Shown: one piece after another, positions 1 to 7,903 of the stretch
Layout of the letters: each line of letters starts with the position of its first letter
How positions within the stretch are numbered: the stretch's first letter is position 1
Assembly: GCA_025363375.1 (NCBI GenBank)
Contig: JANYDZ010000253.1
Coordinates: forward strand, 1 to 15,510
From: Hyphomicrobiales bacterium
GTDB lineage: Bacteria > Pseudomonadota > Alphaproteobacteria > Rhizobiales > Beijerinckiaceae
Direction of reading: 5' to 3'
Length of the DNA stretch: 15,510 nt
Made by a program: the position numbers and the translations under genes
Notes under the pieces: generated by a model
What the model was told of the DNA's origin: nothing
Seen by the model: only the letters and a program-made list of their open reading frames with translations
The model's database searches: none

Positions 1-1
1 T

Positions 2-1486
2 GAACGCACCTCGACGACGGCGCTCAACGCCTATGTCGGCCCGCGCGTCAGCAAATATCTCGGCCTGCTGGAAGACTATCTGCGCGGGCAAGAGTTTCCC
101 GGCAAATTGCACATGATGCGCTCGAACGGCGGCGTCATGTCGATCGCGCAAGCGAAATCGCAACCGGTTTCGATGATGGAATCGGGGCCGGTCGCCGGCA
201 TGATCGGCGCCGGCAAGCTCGCGCTGCATCTGGGCATCGAGCGCTGCATCGGTTTCGACATGGGCGGCACCACGGCGAAATGCAGCCTCATCACCAATGG
301 CGCGCCCGCCGTCGAGGAAGGCTATGTCATCGGCGATCTCGCCAGCGGCCAGCCCATGCAATTGCCGGTGGTGGACATCGTGGAAGTCGGCACGGGCGGC
401 GGCTCAATCGCGTGGGTGGATGGCTCGGGCGGCCTGCATGTCGGACCAAAGAGCGCCGGCGCCGATCCCGGCCCGGCCTGCTACGGCAAGGGCTCGCTCG
501 ATCCGGTCATCACCGACGCCGATCTCGTGCTCGGCCGCATCAATCCCGGCCGTTTTCTCGGTGGCGGCATGCAACTCGACGTCGCGGCCGCCGAGCGCGC
601 GATTGAAGCGAAAGTCGGTGGTCCGCTCAAACTGCCGGCGAAAGAATGCGCGATCGGCATCGCCACCATCGCCGACACCGCCATGTCGCTCGCCGTGCGC
701 GCCGTCTCCGTCAACAAGGGCGTCGATCCGCGCGACACCGCGATGATCGCTTTTGGCGGCGCGGGGCCCCTGCACGCCATCGCCGTCGCGCGGGAGATTT
801 TTATTCCGCGCGTCATCATCCCGAAACTGCCCGGGACGTTCTCGGCGCTCGGCATGCTCATGGCCTCCTGGCGGCAGGATTTTGTCCGCACGCTTGTCGG
901 CGGACTGGAAACGCTCAACGCCGCGCTGGTGCAAAGCGTGTTCGCCGAACTCACCGACGAGGCCCACGCGCAACTCGCGCGCGACGGCGTTTCGCGGGAC
1001 GGGGCCGAGTTCAAATATTTGGTTGATTTGCGTTACGTCGGCCAGGAGCACGCGTTGCAAATTCCCCTGCGCGACGCCGCCATGTTGATCGGCGACACGG
1101 AGGAGGTGCGCGACGCCTTCCATGTCGAGCACGACCAGCGCTACGGCCAGGCGGCGAGCGATGAAAAGCTCGAAGTCGTGAATTTGCGTCTCGTGCTGAC
1201 CGCCGCGCGGTCCGACACGATCGCCGAGGAATGGATGGTCGAACCGTGGACCGCGACCGACAGCGCGCCGGAATCGTCGCGCGACGTTATTTTCGCCGAT
1301 CCAGACCGGCCCGTGAAGACGCGCATTCTTTGGCGCCCCGCCTTGCCCGCAGGCATGAGTTTTGTCGGCCCCGCCGTCATAGAAGAGCCGAACTCGACCA
1401 TTCTCATCCATCCCGGCGACAAGGTGACCGTGACGAAGACGGGCCACCTCGTCGTCGACATTTATTTTCCCGAAAGCGCGTCATGA
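2..1486 (+). CDS. hyuA: Hydantoinase/oxoprolinase subunit A (HyuA family), 5' partial
   Basis: The reading frame is open from base 2 to the TGA at 1484-1486 (494 codons), so the gene begins outside the window; family members are about 690 residues, so roughly 200 N-terminal residues are missing. HyuA proteins have an actin/hexokinase-like ATP-binding fold and work with HyuB in ATP-dependent opening of cyclic amides (hydantoins, 5-oxoproline) or, in acetone carboxylase relatives, in carboxylation. Visible hallmarks are an entry segment RTSTTALNAYVGPRV, the SNGGVMS stretch near base 121, the nucleotide-binding motif GFDMGGTTAK near 251-280, and the family signature IAFGGAGPLHA at 746-778. The TTAK variant of the phosphate loop resembles carboxylase-like members as much as hydantoinases, so the substrate is open. 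The stop overlaps the hyuB start by ATGA, implying coupled translation and a heteromeric complex. Confidence 0.93.
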   Translation, partial: ERTSTTALNAYVGPRVSKYLGLLEDYLRGQEFPGKLHMMRSNGGVMSIAQAKSQPVSMMESGPVAGMIGAGKLALHLGIERCIGFDMGGTTAKCSLITNGAPAVEEGYVIGDLASGQPMQLPVVDIVEVGTGGGSIAWVDGSGGLHVGPKSAGADPGPACYGKGSLDPVITDADLVLGRINPGRFLGGGMQLDVAAAERAIEAKVGGPLKLPAKECAIGIATIADTAMSLAVRAVSVNKGVDPRDTAMIAFGGAGPLHAIAVAREIFIPRVIIPKLPGTFSALGMLMASWRQDFVRTLVGGLETLNAALVQSVFAELTDEAHAQLARDGVSRDGAEFKYLVDLRYVGQEHALQIPLRDAAMLIGDTEEVRDAFHVEHDQRYGQAASDEKLEVVNLRLVLTAARSDTIAEEWMVEPWTATDSAPESSRDVIFADPDRPVKTRILWRPALPAGMSFVGPAVIEEPNSTILIHPGDKVTVTKTGHLVVDIYFPESAS

Positions 1487-3162
1487 GCGAAGTCAAAACC
1501 CATCCCATCACCGTCGAGGTCGTGCGCAACGCCATCGTCGCCTACGCCGACGAAATGGCCAACGCCCTGTGCAAGGCCGCCTACAACATGATGATCTATG
1601 AAGTTCGCGATTATTGTTGCGGCCTCATCGATTTGCAGGGCCGCATGATTTCGCAAAACCGCGGGGGATTGCCGATTTTCCTCGCCGACCTCGGCGTCGC
1701 CGTCGAGGACGCCGTGGCGCGTTGGGGCATCGACGGGTTCAAGCCCGGCGACGTCGTCATCATGAATCACGGCGAGACTTGCGGGCAACATCTCAACAAC
1801 GTCGTGCTCTGCGTGCCCGTGTTTCACAAGGGCGGCCTTGTCGCCTTCACCGCCAACCGCGCGCATTGGGTGGATATCGGCGGCGCCCGCATTGGTTTTG
1901 GTTCTTCCGCCACGACGGAGATCTTCGCCGAGGGCATCCAGATGCGCTCGCTGAAAATCTATGAGGAGGGCAAGCGAAACGAAACACTCTGGCAGATCAT
2001 CAACGACAATCTGCGCTTTCCCGAAGCGGCTCTCGGCGACATGCGGGCGCAGATCGCCTCCTGCCAGCTCGGCGCGCGGCGTTACGACGAATTGCTGACG
2101 CGGTACGGCCAGGCGACCGTCGAAGCATGCATCGCGCGCATCTGGGATCAGGCCGACATCGCGGTGCGCAAGGTCGTCGAGCAGATACCGGACGGCGTTT
2201 ACACCGCCGAAAGCATTCTCGACAACGACGGCCGCGATCTCGATACGCCCCTGAAAGTCAAGGTCACCGTGCGCGTCAAGGGCTCGGTCATGTCGATCGA
2301 TTTCTCCGAGATGAATCCGCAGACCAACAGTCCCATCAACTCGGGCCGCTCCGGGGGCGTCGCCGGCGCGCGGGTCGCATTCAAGGGCTTGACCTCGCCG
2401 GACCTCGACGTGAACGAAGGCTGTTTTCGCGCGCTGGAGGTCATTCTGCCGGAAGGCACGATGTTGAGCGCGAAGCCCGGCGCCGCGCTCGGTTTGTGGA
2501 GCATCGCGCTGCCGACGACGATCGATACGATTCTCAGGGCGCTCGCGCCGGCGCTGCCGACGAAAATTCCGGCGGCCCACAAGGGCGACATGGGCGGCTG
2601 CTCCTTCTACGGCATGACGCCGGAGCGCGGGCGCTTTCTGCTGATGAATATTTTCGGCGGCGGTTGGGGCGGGCGCCCGCATGAGGACGGCGAGGACGCC
2701 TCCGTCTCCGTCTGCCAGGGCGACGTGCGCAACAGCCCCGTGGAACTGCAGGAAATCCGCTATCCCTTCATCGTCGAAAACCACGCGCTGCGCGACGACA
2801 GCGGCGGCGCGGGAAAGTTCCGCGGCGGGCTCGGGGTGGAATTGACCTATCGCTGCCTCGCGCCCTGTCAGGTCAACATCAATTTCGAGCGCACGAAGAT
2901 GCCGCCATGGGGGCTGCGCGGCGGCGGCGAGGGCGGCACCAACTACGCGGTCATTCGCTACGCCAACGGCGCGCCGGAGCGCAAAGTGCTCAAAGGGACG
3001 CAGATTCCCCTGCAAGTCGGCGACCGCGTGGCGTTCTTCACCGCCGGCGGCGGCGGTTATGGCGATCCCGGCGAGCGATCGCCGCAGGAAACCGCGCGCG
3101 ACGTGAAGGAAGGTTTCGTCTCGCGCGACAACGCGAAGAAACTCTACGGCGCCCGCATCTGA
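1483..3162 (+). CDS. hyuB: Hydantoinase B/oxoprolinase family protein (HyuB)
   Basis: 559 residues, full length for the family. The start is the ATG at 1483, inside the hyuA stop (ATGA); the frame is open further upstream, but that part only shadows hyuA. HyuB is the partner of HyuA in ATP-dependent hydrolysis or carboxylation of small carbonyl/amide substrates in the cytoplasm. Family features seen include the N-terminal ITVEVVRNAI segment, a glycine/histidine-rich NHGETCGQHLNN region (family members often have NDPYxGGTHLPD here), the NSPINSGRSGG block near residue 285, the NEGCFRALEVILPEGT block, and the C-terminal FTAGGGGYGDPGERSP signature. NHGE..GQHLNN departs from the classical hydantoinase form and may indicate a different substrate. 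Next gene follows after 12 bases. Family call is firm; reaction is not. Confidence 0.93.
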   Translation: MSEVKTHPITVEVVRNAIVAYADEMANALCKAAYNMMIYEVRDYCCGLIDLQGRMISQNRGGLPIFLADLGVAVEDAVARWGIDGFKPGDVVIMNHGETCGQHLNNVVLCVPVFHKGGLVAFTANRAHWVDIGGARIGFGSSATTEIFAEGIQMRSLKIYEEGKRNETLWQIINDNLRFPEAALGDMRAQIASCQLGARRYDELLTRYGQATVEACIARIWDQADIAVRKVVEQIPDGVYTAESILDNDGRDLDTPLKVKVTVRVKGSVMSIDFSEMNPQTNSPINSGRSGGVAGARVAFKGLTSPDLDVNEGCFRALEVILPEGTMLSAKPGAALGLWSIALPTTIDTILRALAPALPTKIPAAHKGDMGGCSFYGMTPERGRFLLMNIFGGGWGGRPHEDGEDASVSVCQGDVRNSPVELQEIRYPFIVENHALRDDSGGAGKFRGGLGVELTYRCLAPCQVNINFERTKMPPWGLRGGGEGGTNYAVIRYANGAPERKVLKGTQIPLQVGDRVAFFTAGGGGYGDPGERSPQETARDVKEGFVSRDNAKKLYGARI

Positions 3163-3174
3163 AACGAGGCCATC

Positions 3175-4281
3175 ATGTCCGTCACAGCCATCCACCGCGC
3201 CCGCACCGCGATCCTGCAAGAAGAGATGGAAAAGGCCGATGTCGACGCGCTGCTGATCTACGGCAATTCGTGGCACGCCGATTCGCTTCGCTACGCGACG
3301 GATTTCGGCGTTCAGGAGGGCCAGGCGCTGGCGCTCGTCGGCAAGGACGGCTCCGTCACCCTGCTGCTGGACGATCGCGGCGAAGTCGACCGCGCGCGCG
3401 CCGACGGCAATTGCGAAGTGGTCTTCGCGCCGCGTCTCATCGAAAAGGCCAAGGAACATCTCGCCCGCGCCGGCAACCGCCGCGTCGCCGCCACGCCGTG
3501 GCATCTCATGCCTTATGGCCTGACCCGCGCCGCGACGGAATTGCGCATCGCCGACGGCGCCGAAATTCTTGAAAAGCTGCTGATGGGCAAGCGCGACTTC
3601 GAGGTTGAGGCCGTGCGCCACGCGGCAAAGCTCGCCGACGCCGGCTACGAAGTGTTCCGCGGCGCCGTGCGTCCCGGACGCAAGGATTACGAGCTCATCG
3701 CGGAGATCGAGGCGTTTTTCCGCGCCAATGGCGTGCCGGAAAACTTCATGATCATCGGCGTCGGCGGCGTCGAGGTGCGCGGCATGGCGCCGCCCGTCGG
3801 CAAGATCATCAAGGAAGGCGATCTCGTCACGACGGAACTCACGCCCTGCGTCGAAGGCTATTACGCGCAGGTTTGCCGCACCATGGTCGCGGGCGCGCCT
3901 AGCGAACTGCAACTGAAAAGTTTCGCCGTCTATCAGGAGGCGCTCGAGGCGGGCTTGGCGAGCGTGCGCGCCGGCGTGTTGGCCTCGCAGATCGCGCGCG
4001 CGGAAAACGAAGTGTTCCGCAAATACGATCTCGGCAAGTACGTGACCTCCGAATATACGCGCGTGCGCGGCCACGGCATCGGACTGTTTCCCGACCAGAA
4101 GCCGCAATTGCTGGAGGATATTCACATTCCCGTCGGCGAGGGCTCGACGATCATCGTGCATCCCAACACCTATCATCCCGATGTCGGGTACATGGTGCTC
4201 GGCGACACGATCATCGTGCGCGCCGATGGACACGAATCCGTCGGCGGCCTGTCGCGCCAACTTCTCGCCATGAATTCCTGA
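3175..4281 (+). CDS. Creatinase-fold M24 family protein, non-canonical active site
   Basis: 368 residues. The ATG at 3175 has GAGG at 3166-3169. An N-terminal creatinase-type domain (about 1-135) is followed by a pita-bread M24 domain. M24 peptidases bind two metals through Asp, Asp, His, Glu, Glu. Here only the His is retained in standard form (H300 in RGHGIGL). The first Asp position reads TELTPCVEG (E221), the second reads AQVCRT (Q232), and the two Glu regions read IIVHPN (H329) and GYMVLGD. Non-peptidase M24 members are known (creatinase needs no metal; ectoine hydrolase and the DMSP lyase DddP share the fold), so C-N or related bond cleavage on a small molecule is more likely than peptidase activity. 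The same substituted motifs recur in the gene at 6770-7903, so they are a subfamily trait rather than decay. Placed between hyuB and a degenerate paralogue. Confidence 0.88.
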   Translation: MSVTAIHRARTAILQEEMEKADVDALLIYGNSWHADSLRYATDFGVQEGQALALVGKDGSVTLLLDDRGEVDRARADGNCEVVFAPRLIEKAKEHLARAGNRRVAATPWHLMPYGLTRAATELRIADGAEILEKLLMGKRDFEVEAVRHAAKLADAGYEVFRGAVRPGRKDYELIAEIEAFFRANGVPENFMIIGVGGVEVRGMAPPVGKIIKEGDLVTTELTPCVEGYYAQVCRTMVAGAPSELQLKSFAVYQEALEAGLASVRAGVLASQIARAENEVFRKYDLGKYVTSEYTRVRGHGIGLFPDQKPQLLEDIHIPVGEGSTIIVHPNTYHPDVGYMVLGDTIIVRADGHESVGGLSRQLLAMNS

Positions 4282-4288
4282 GGTAACC

Positions 4289-5347
4289 ATGCGTCGCGGA
4301 TTTTACGGATGGGACGCGCGGGAACTGCCGCTGGAGGCGCTGGAGGCGCGCACGCGGCGTTTGCAAGAAGCCGTGCGCGCTGAAAAGCTCGACGGCTTGC
4401 TGCTCTATACGAACATCGCGCGGCCCGCCGCGGTGTCGTGGCTCACCGGCTTCACGCCCTATTGGTCCGAGGGCCTGCTCTTCGTCCCGCCGCAAGGCGC
4501 GCCGGATTTTGCCACCGCCCTGTCCAACCGCGTCGCCGAATGGATGCGGTCGGTCACGCCGACGGGCAGCATTCTCTGCACGCCCCGCCCCGCGGAACTG
4601 TTTGGCAAGCGCCTCGCGGAGGAAAAGGCGAATCGCCTCGGCGTCCTCGAACTCGACATGTTGCCGGGCGGCCAGGCGGCCGCGTTGACAACGGCCGCGC
4701 CGTCTCTCGAACTCGTCGACGCCACCGCGCTTTTTCAACGCGCGCGCGGCGCGCGGGACGACGCGGAAACCGCTTTGTTCAACCGCGCGGCGGAAATCGC
4801 GCGCGCGAGCTTCAACGCCATTTCGCCCGCCGCCATTGCGAAGGCGCACGCCGCCATGGGCGCGCTCGAAAAGGCCGCGCGCGACCAGCGCGTCGAAGAA
4901 ATCTTCGTCGTCATCGCGCCGAATCTCGCGCGCGACGCGAACTTCCTGCGCGTCGACCGCGCGCCGAACGTCGGCGCGTCTTTCGCGGTTCGCGCGTCCC
5001 TCGCCTATAAATCGACATGGGCGCGACTGACGCGGTCCTTCTCGACGGACGCCTTGACCGCCGCGAAATTCGCCGCGTTCGACGCCTCGTTCGAGGCGGC
5101 CCTCACGCGTCTGGATCCGGGTAAATCCTTGCAGGCGCAGCTCGTCGCCGCTTTCGCCGGGCACAAGGGCGCGAGCCTGACGCATTGGTCGCTCGAATCC
5201 TGCCGCGGTTCTTATCCCCTCGAATTTATCGCGGGCGACGGCGAACCGAATGTGGGCGCTGTCGCGCTGGAGGGCGGCGTTCTCTGCGTTGAAGTCGCCG
5301 ATGGCGGCTTGCGCTGGATAGGGCAGCAGCCCTTGCGCGCGGGCTAG
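4289..5347 (+). CDS. Degenerate creatinase-fold (M24-like) protein, probable partner subunit
   Basis: 352 residues. It begins 7 bases after the preceding M24 gene; GAGG at 4280-4283 overlaps that gene's stop and fixes the start. The N-terminal half (LDGLLLYTNIARPAAVSWLTGFTP, residues 35-57, with the GWDARELPLEALEARTRRLQ lead-in) is a recognisable creatinase N-domain. The C-terminal half only follows the M24 layout: SFAVRASLAYKSTWARLTRS stands where neighbours have the E..Q..RT block, and LTHWSLES replaces the HGxGL motif. No metal ligands or catalytic His can be assigned. It most resembles the minus-strand protein at 5658-6773 (matching LTGFTP and LTNFTP segments). Creatinase-fold enzymes are usually dimers, so a non-catalytic partner of the upstream M24 protein is my inference. 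A pseudoenzyme or decaying gene is the alternative, but the frame is intact and coding bias is strong. Confidence 0.8.
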   Translation: MRRGFYGWDARELPLEALEARTRRLQEAVRAEKLDGLLLYTNIARPAAVSWLTGFTPYWSEGLLFVPPQGAPDFATALSNRVAEWMRSVTPTGSILCTPRPAELFGKRLAEEKANRLGVLELDMLPGGQAAALTTAAPSLELVDATALFQRARGARDDAETALFNRAAEIARASFNAISPAAIAKAHAAMGALEKAARDQRVEEIFVVIAPNLARDANFLRVDRAPNVGASFAVRASLAYKSTWARLTRSFSTDALTAAKFAAFDASFEAALTRLDPGKSLQAQLVAAFAGHKGASLTHWSLESCRGSYPLEFIAGDGEPNVGAVALEGGVLCVEVADGGLRWIGQQPLRAG

Positions 5348-5363
5348 ACGCGCCCCATGGCGC

Positions 5364-5651
5364 ATGGATCAGTTGATGCGCCAGCCGAAAATCGCCGAGC
5401 GCAATCCCGGCGGAATCCTGAAGACGCTGCAATCGTTGTATTTCGACGTGGCGAATTCCACGCACAATCCCTCGGCCATGGCGGCTCTGACGGCGCTTGT
5501 GCCGCCGTCGCAAATATTATTCGGCAGCGATTATCCCTATGTGCCGATGGCGCGCACGGTCGAAGGGCTTGGCGCGCGCAATTACGGCGCCGAAATAGAG
5601 GCCGCCGTCAATCGCGGCAGCGCGCTCAAATTGTTCCCGCGCCTTGCGTGA
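5364..5651 (+). pseudogene. 3' remnant of a metal-dependent amidohydrolase (amidohydrolase_2/ACMSD-like)
   Basis: A 95-codon frame resembling only the C-terminal third of amidohydrolase_2 family proteins (about 300-350 residues). It contains the strand segment LQSLYFDVANSTHNPSAM, then ALVPPSQILFGSDYPYVP, in which the Asp of GSDYP is the family's last active-site residue, then a helical end with GSALKLFPRL. The metal-binding HxH strand and other ligands should lie upstream, but the same frame hits a stop at 5319-5321 within the preceding M24-like gene. Nothing amidohydrolase-like precedes base 5346, so the 5' part is gone. It lies 16 bases after the M24-like stop and 6 bases before the end of the convergent minus-strand gene, so the deletion breakpoint is near 5345-5365. 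A short stand-alone protein starting at 5364 is possible but could not be catalytic. Confidence 0.72.
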
Positions 5652-5657
5652 AACATT

Positions 5658-6773
5658 TCAATTCCGGTCGGCGGGCATGTCAAGATCCGACGCGGCCCAC
5701 AATACGCGCGTCGCGCCGCGCTCGACGCGGACAATTGTCGACCATGACGCCGATTGATCGCTCGCGATTGCGAGCGAAACCGCAAGATTGACCACATCGC
5801 CATCGACGAAATGTTCGCCGGCGTCGAAGCGCGGAGCTTCCTCAAGGCACAAGCCAAGCCCATGACCGGTCATCGCCGCATCCGGCGCGGCGGCGCGGAC
5901 TTCATCGACGGCGACGCCCGGGCGCGCCGTTGCGAGGACGGATTGCATGATCGCGCGCGCGCGTTGCCGCAACGAATCCGGCGTATCGCCAAACATCGTT
6001 TGACCGGCCGCCCAGTAGCCCCCGCAGCGCACGGCGATCGCGGCGCACACGGGTTCGCCGACACGCGCGTTGTCGCCGTCGGCGGGCGCGGGCGGTCCAA
6101 ATGCGCGGCTGGACATTCGAAACCGCGCGTCCTGCGCGCCGAAGGACATGGCCGCCGCCTCCGCGGCGAGCATGGCCTCGCGTCTCCCCAACCCGCGGTG
6201 AACACGCGCGAACGCGCGGCTTGTCGATTCAAGCACATCGACGGCCCGCGACAGGATATGGCGCTCGGCGGGCGACTTGCCACGGCGCAGCGCGTCGATT
6301 TCGGCGTCCAGCAAGACGAGTTCGCCGTCGTGAGGAACAAGGGAACGGAGCGCGGTCCATGACGCCAGCGTCAGTTCGCGGCCTTCGTACAGGCCGACGC
6401 GTCCGGACGTTGAAGGCGCGCCGTTCAACCATTTGCCGATATCTTTTTCGACGCCGCTCAAGGCGGCAACGTCCTCCACAAAGGTCAGCATTTGCGCGGA
6501 CGGGCGCATGCCGGGCCCGCCGGAAAAAACAACGCGCATCGGCCCGGCGATGGGCACGAGGGCGAAGGCGGGGCCGAGCTTCGGGGTGAAATTGGTCAAC
6601 CATGCGAGCGCGCCGTGATCGAAGGCGTTGCCATGGACGATCAGACAATCGACGCCGTGCGTTTTCATGGCCGCGCGCGCGCGAACGAGGCGGGTGTCGA
6701 ATTCAGCGCGCGGCGCGCGCGCTTCCGACCAGTCGAAAGGGCCCGTCAACAAGCAGGGATGCATCATTTTCAT
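5658..6773 (-). CDS. Degenerate creatinase-fold (M24-like) protein, probable partner subunit
   Basis: 371 residues, starting at 6773 in an ATGA overlap with the upstream M24 gene; GGAGA about 8 bases before the ATG serves as ribosome site. The N-domain (VDCLIVHGNAFDHGALAWLTNFTP, residues 41-64) parallels the degenerate plus-strand protein at 4289-5347. In the M24 half only GHGLGL (H304) stays recognisable. The block that carries E and Q in the better-conserved paralogues reads PVCAAIAVRCGGYWAAGQT, with Ala at both positions, and the HPN motif is replaced by VVNLAVSLA. Metal-dependent catalysis is therefore unlikely. It is the last gene of the minus arm and sits immediately after a better-conserved M24 gene, the same order as on the plus strand, which suggests a heteromeric creatinase-like enzyme (inference). 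Confidence 0.82.
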   Translation of the reverse strand: MKMMHPCLLTGPFDWSEARAPRAEFDTRLVRARAAMKTHGVDCLIVHGNAFDHGALAWLTNFTPKLGPAFALVPIAGPMRVVFSGGPGMRPSAQMLTFVEDVAALSGVEKDIGKWLNGAPSTSGRVGLYEGRELTLASWTALRSLVPHDGELVLLDAEIDALRRGKSPAERHILSRAVDVLESTSRAFARVHRGLGRREAMLAAEAAAMSFGAQDARFRMSSRAFGPPAPADGDNARVGEPVCAAIAVRCGGYWAAGQTMFGDTPDSLRQRARAIMQSVLATARPGVAVDEVRAAAPDAAMTGHGLGLCLEEAPRFDAGEHFVDGDVVNLAVSLAIASDQSASWSTIVRVERGATRVLWAASDLDMPADRN

Positions 6774-7903
6774 CCGCTGATCTCCGGCCGCGCGACCAGA
6801 AGGCTTGCGTGTTGGCCCGATAAAATTTCAACGCCTGTGCGCGTCACGAGCACAGGCTCGCCGCACATCATGTAGCCGGTCTCCGGCAGGAACTGGTTGG
6901 GATGAACGACGAAGACCATGCCTGGTTCCAGGATGGTTTGATTGTCAACGGCGACGTCGCCGGGAAAAAACGAACCACCGCCGAGGCCGTGGCCGCGCCG
7001 GCGTATGAAGGGCGGCCGCGAATATTGGGCGTATCCAGCGTCGGATAAATGATCGTCGATGGCGGCGCAGACGTCGCCCATCGGCGCGCCGGGTTTGACG
7101 CGGGCCAGGCCGCAATGCATGGCTGCGACGAGCAGAGCGTATTTTTCCCGCGTGACGGGATCGGGGTCGCCGACAGAAATGGTGCGGCAAATCTGCACAA
7201 ACTGCCCGTCCACGCTGGGCGAGAGTTCGCAGAGAATCAGATCGCCCTGTACAATGCGCCGTTCACTCGAAGGCATGACCGCGTCGGCGCGCGGTCCGGC
7301 GTTGAGCATGAGGAACGAATCGTCGGCGCCGAGCGACTTCATATAAAGATTGACTTCTACAGCGAGGTCGCATTCGGGCTGTCCGATCCGGGCGCTGGCG
7401 ATCAACCTGGCGAGGCCTTTTTCCGCGATTCGGGCGCCCTTGCGGGCGGCCTCGATCTCGTCGAGCGTCTTTCGCGCGGTGACCTGAAAGAGCCGGGTGT
7501 CGAACGGGACGGCGCCGTCGCATCGCGTCGCGATCGCGCCGGCGAGGCGTCGCGGCATGGAGCGCAATCCCGCGTGGCCGATGGATTTTCGCACGCCCGG
7601 CAAACGTCTCGCGGCGCAGGCGGCAAGATCGTCCGCGGCTTCAACCGTGGAAAAGCCAAACGAGGCGGCCCGCTCCGCGTCGTCGCGCGGACTGGTCAGC
7701 AATGTCGTCGCGCCGTCGGCGTCCAGCAACAGGACGCTGGGTCCGATCGAATGGAAGCCCGTCATATGCGCGACGAGATTCGATTGATCGATATGCGTGA
7801 GGCCGTTCGAGCAAATGACCAGGCGGTCCAGACGCGACTCCGCCATGGCCAGGAGAACGGCGCGCCTGCGGTCTTCGCGCGTGATGTAAAGGGGCGCGGT
7901 CAT
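6770..7903 (-). CDS. Creatinase-fold M24 family protein, non-canonical active site
   Basis: 377 residues. The frame stays open up to 8443, but that stretch shadows the neighbouring gene; the ATG at 7901-7903 overlaps the upstream stop (ATGA) and opens with a normal creatinase N-domain (RLDRLVICSNGLTHIDQSN). The M24 half carries CELSPSVDG (E226), FVQICRT (Q237), RRRGHGLGGG (H305), VVHPNQF (H334) and GYMMCGEPVLVT. These correspond motif by motif to E221, Q232, H300 and H329 of the plus-strand protein at 3175-4281, so both belong to one M24 subfamily lacking four of the five metal ligands. A role in hydrolysing or cleaving a small C-N compound is plausible from relatives such as creatinase and ectoine hydrolase, but the substrate is unknown. 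It is flanked by a decarboxylase-like gene and a degenerate M24 partner. Confidence 0.87.
   Translation of the reverse strand: MTAPLYITREDRRRAVLLAMAESRLDRLVICSNGLTHIDQSNLVAHMTGFHSIGPSVLLLDADGATTLLTSPRDDAERAASFGFSTVEAADDLAACAARRLPGVRKSIGHAGLRSMPRRLAGAIATRCDGAVPFDTRLFQVTARKTLDEIEAARKGARIAEKGLARLIASARIGQPECDLAVEVNLYMKSLGADDSFLMLNAGPRADAVMPSSERRIVQGDLILCELSPSVDGQFVQICRTISVGDPDPVTREKYALLVAAMHCGLARVKPGAPMGDVCAAIDDHLSDAGYAQYSRPPFIRRRGHGLGGGSFFPGDVAVDNQTILEPGMVFVVHPNQFLPETGYMMCGEPVLVTRTGVEILSGQHASLLVARPEISG

Noticed and set aside
1462..4290. 942-codon open frame on the minus strand opposite hyuB and the first M24 gene
   Set aside because: It mirrors the codon structure of the plus-strand genes, is low-complexity in Arg, Ala, Asp and His, shows no family motifs, and the plus strand carries unmistakable proteins throughout.
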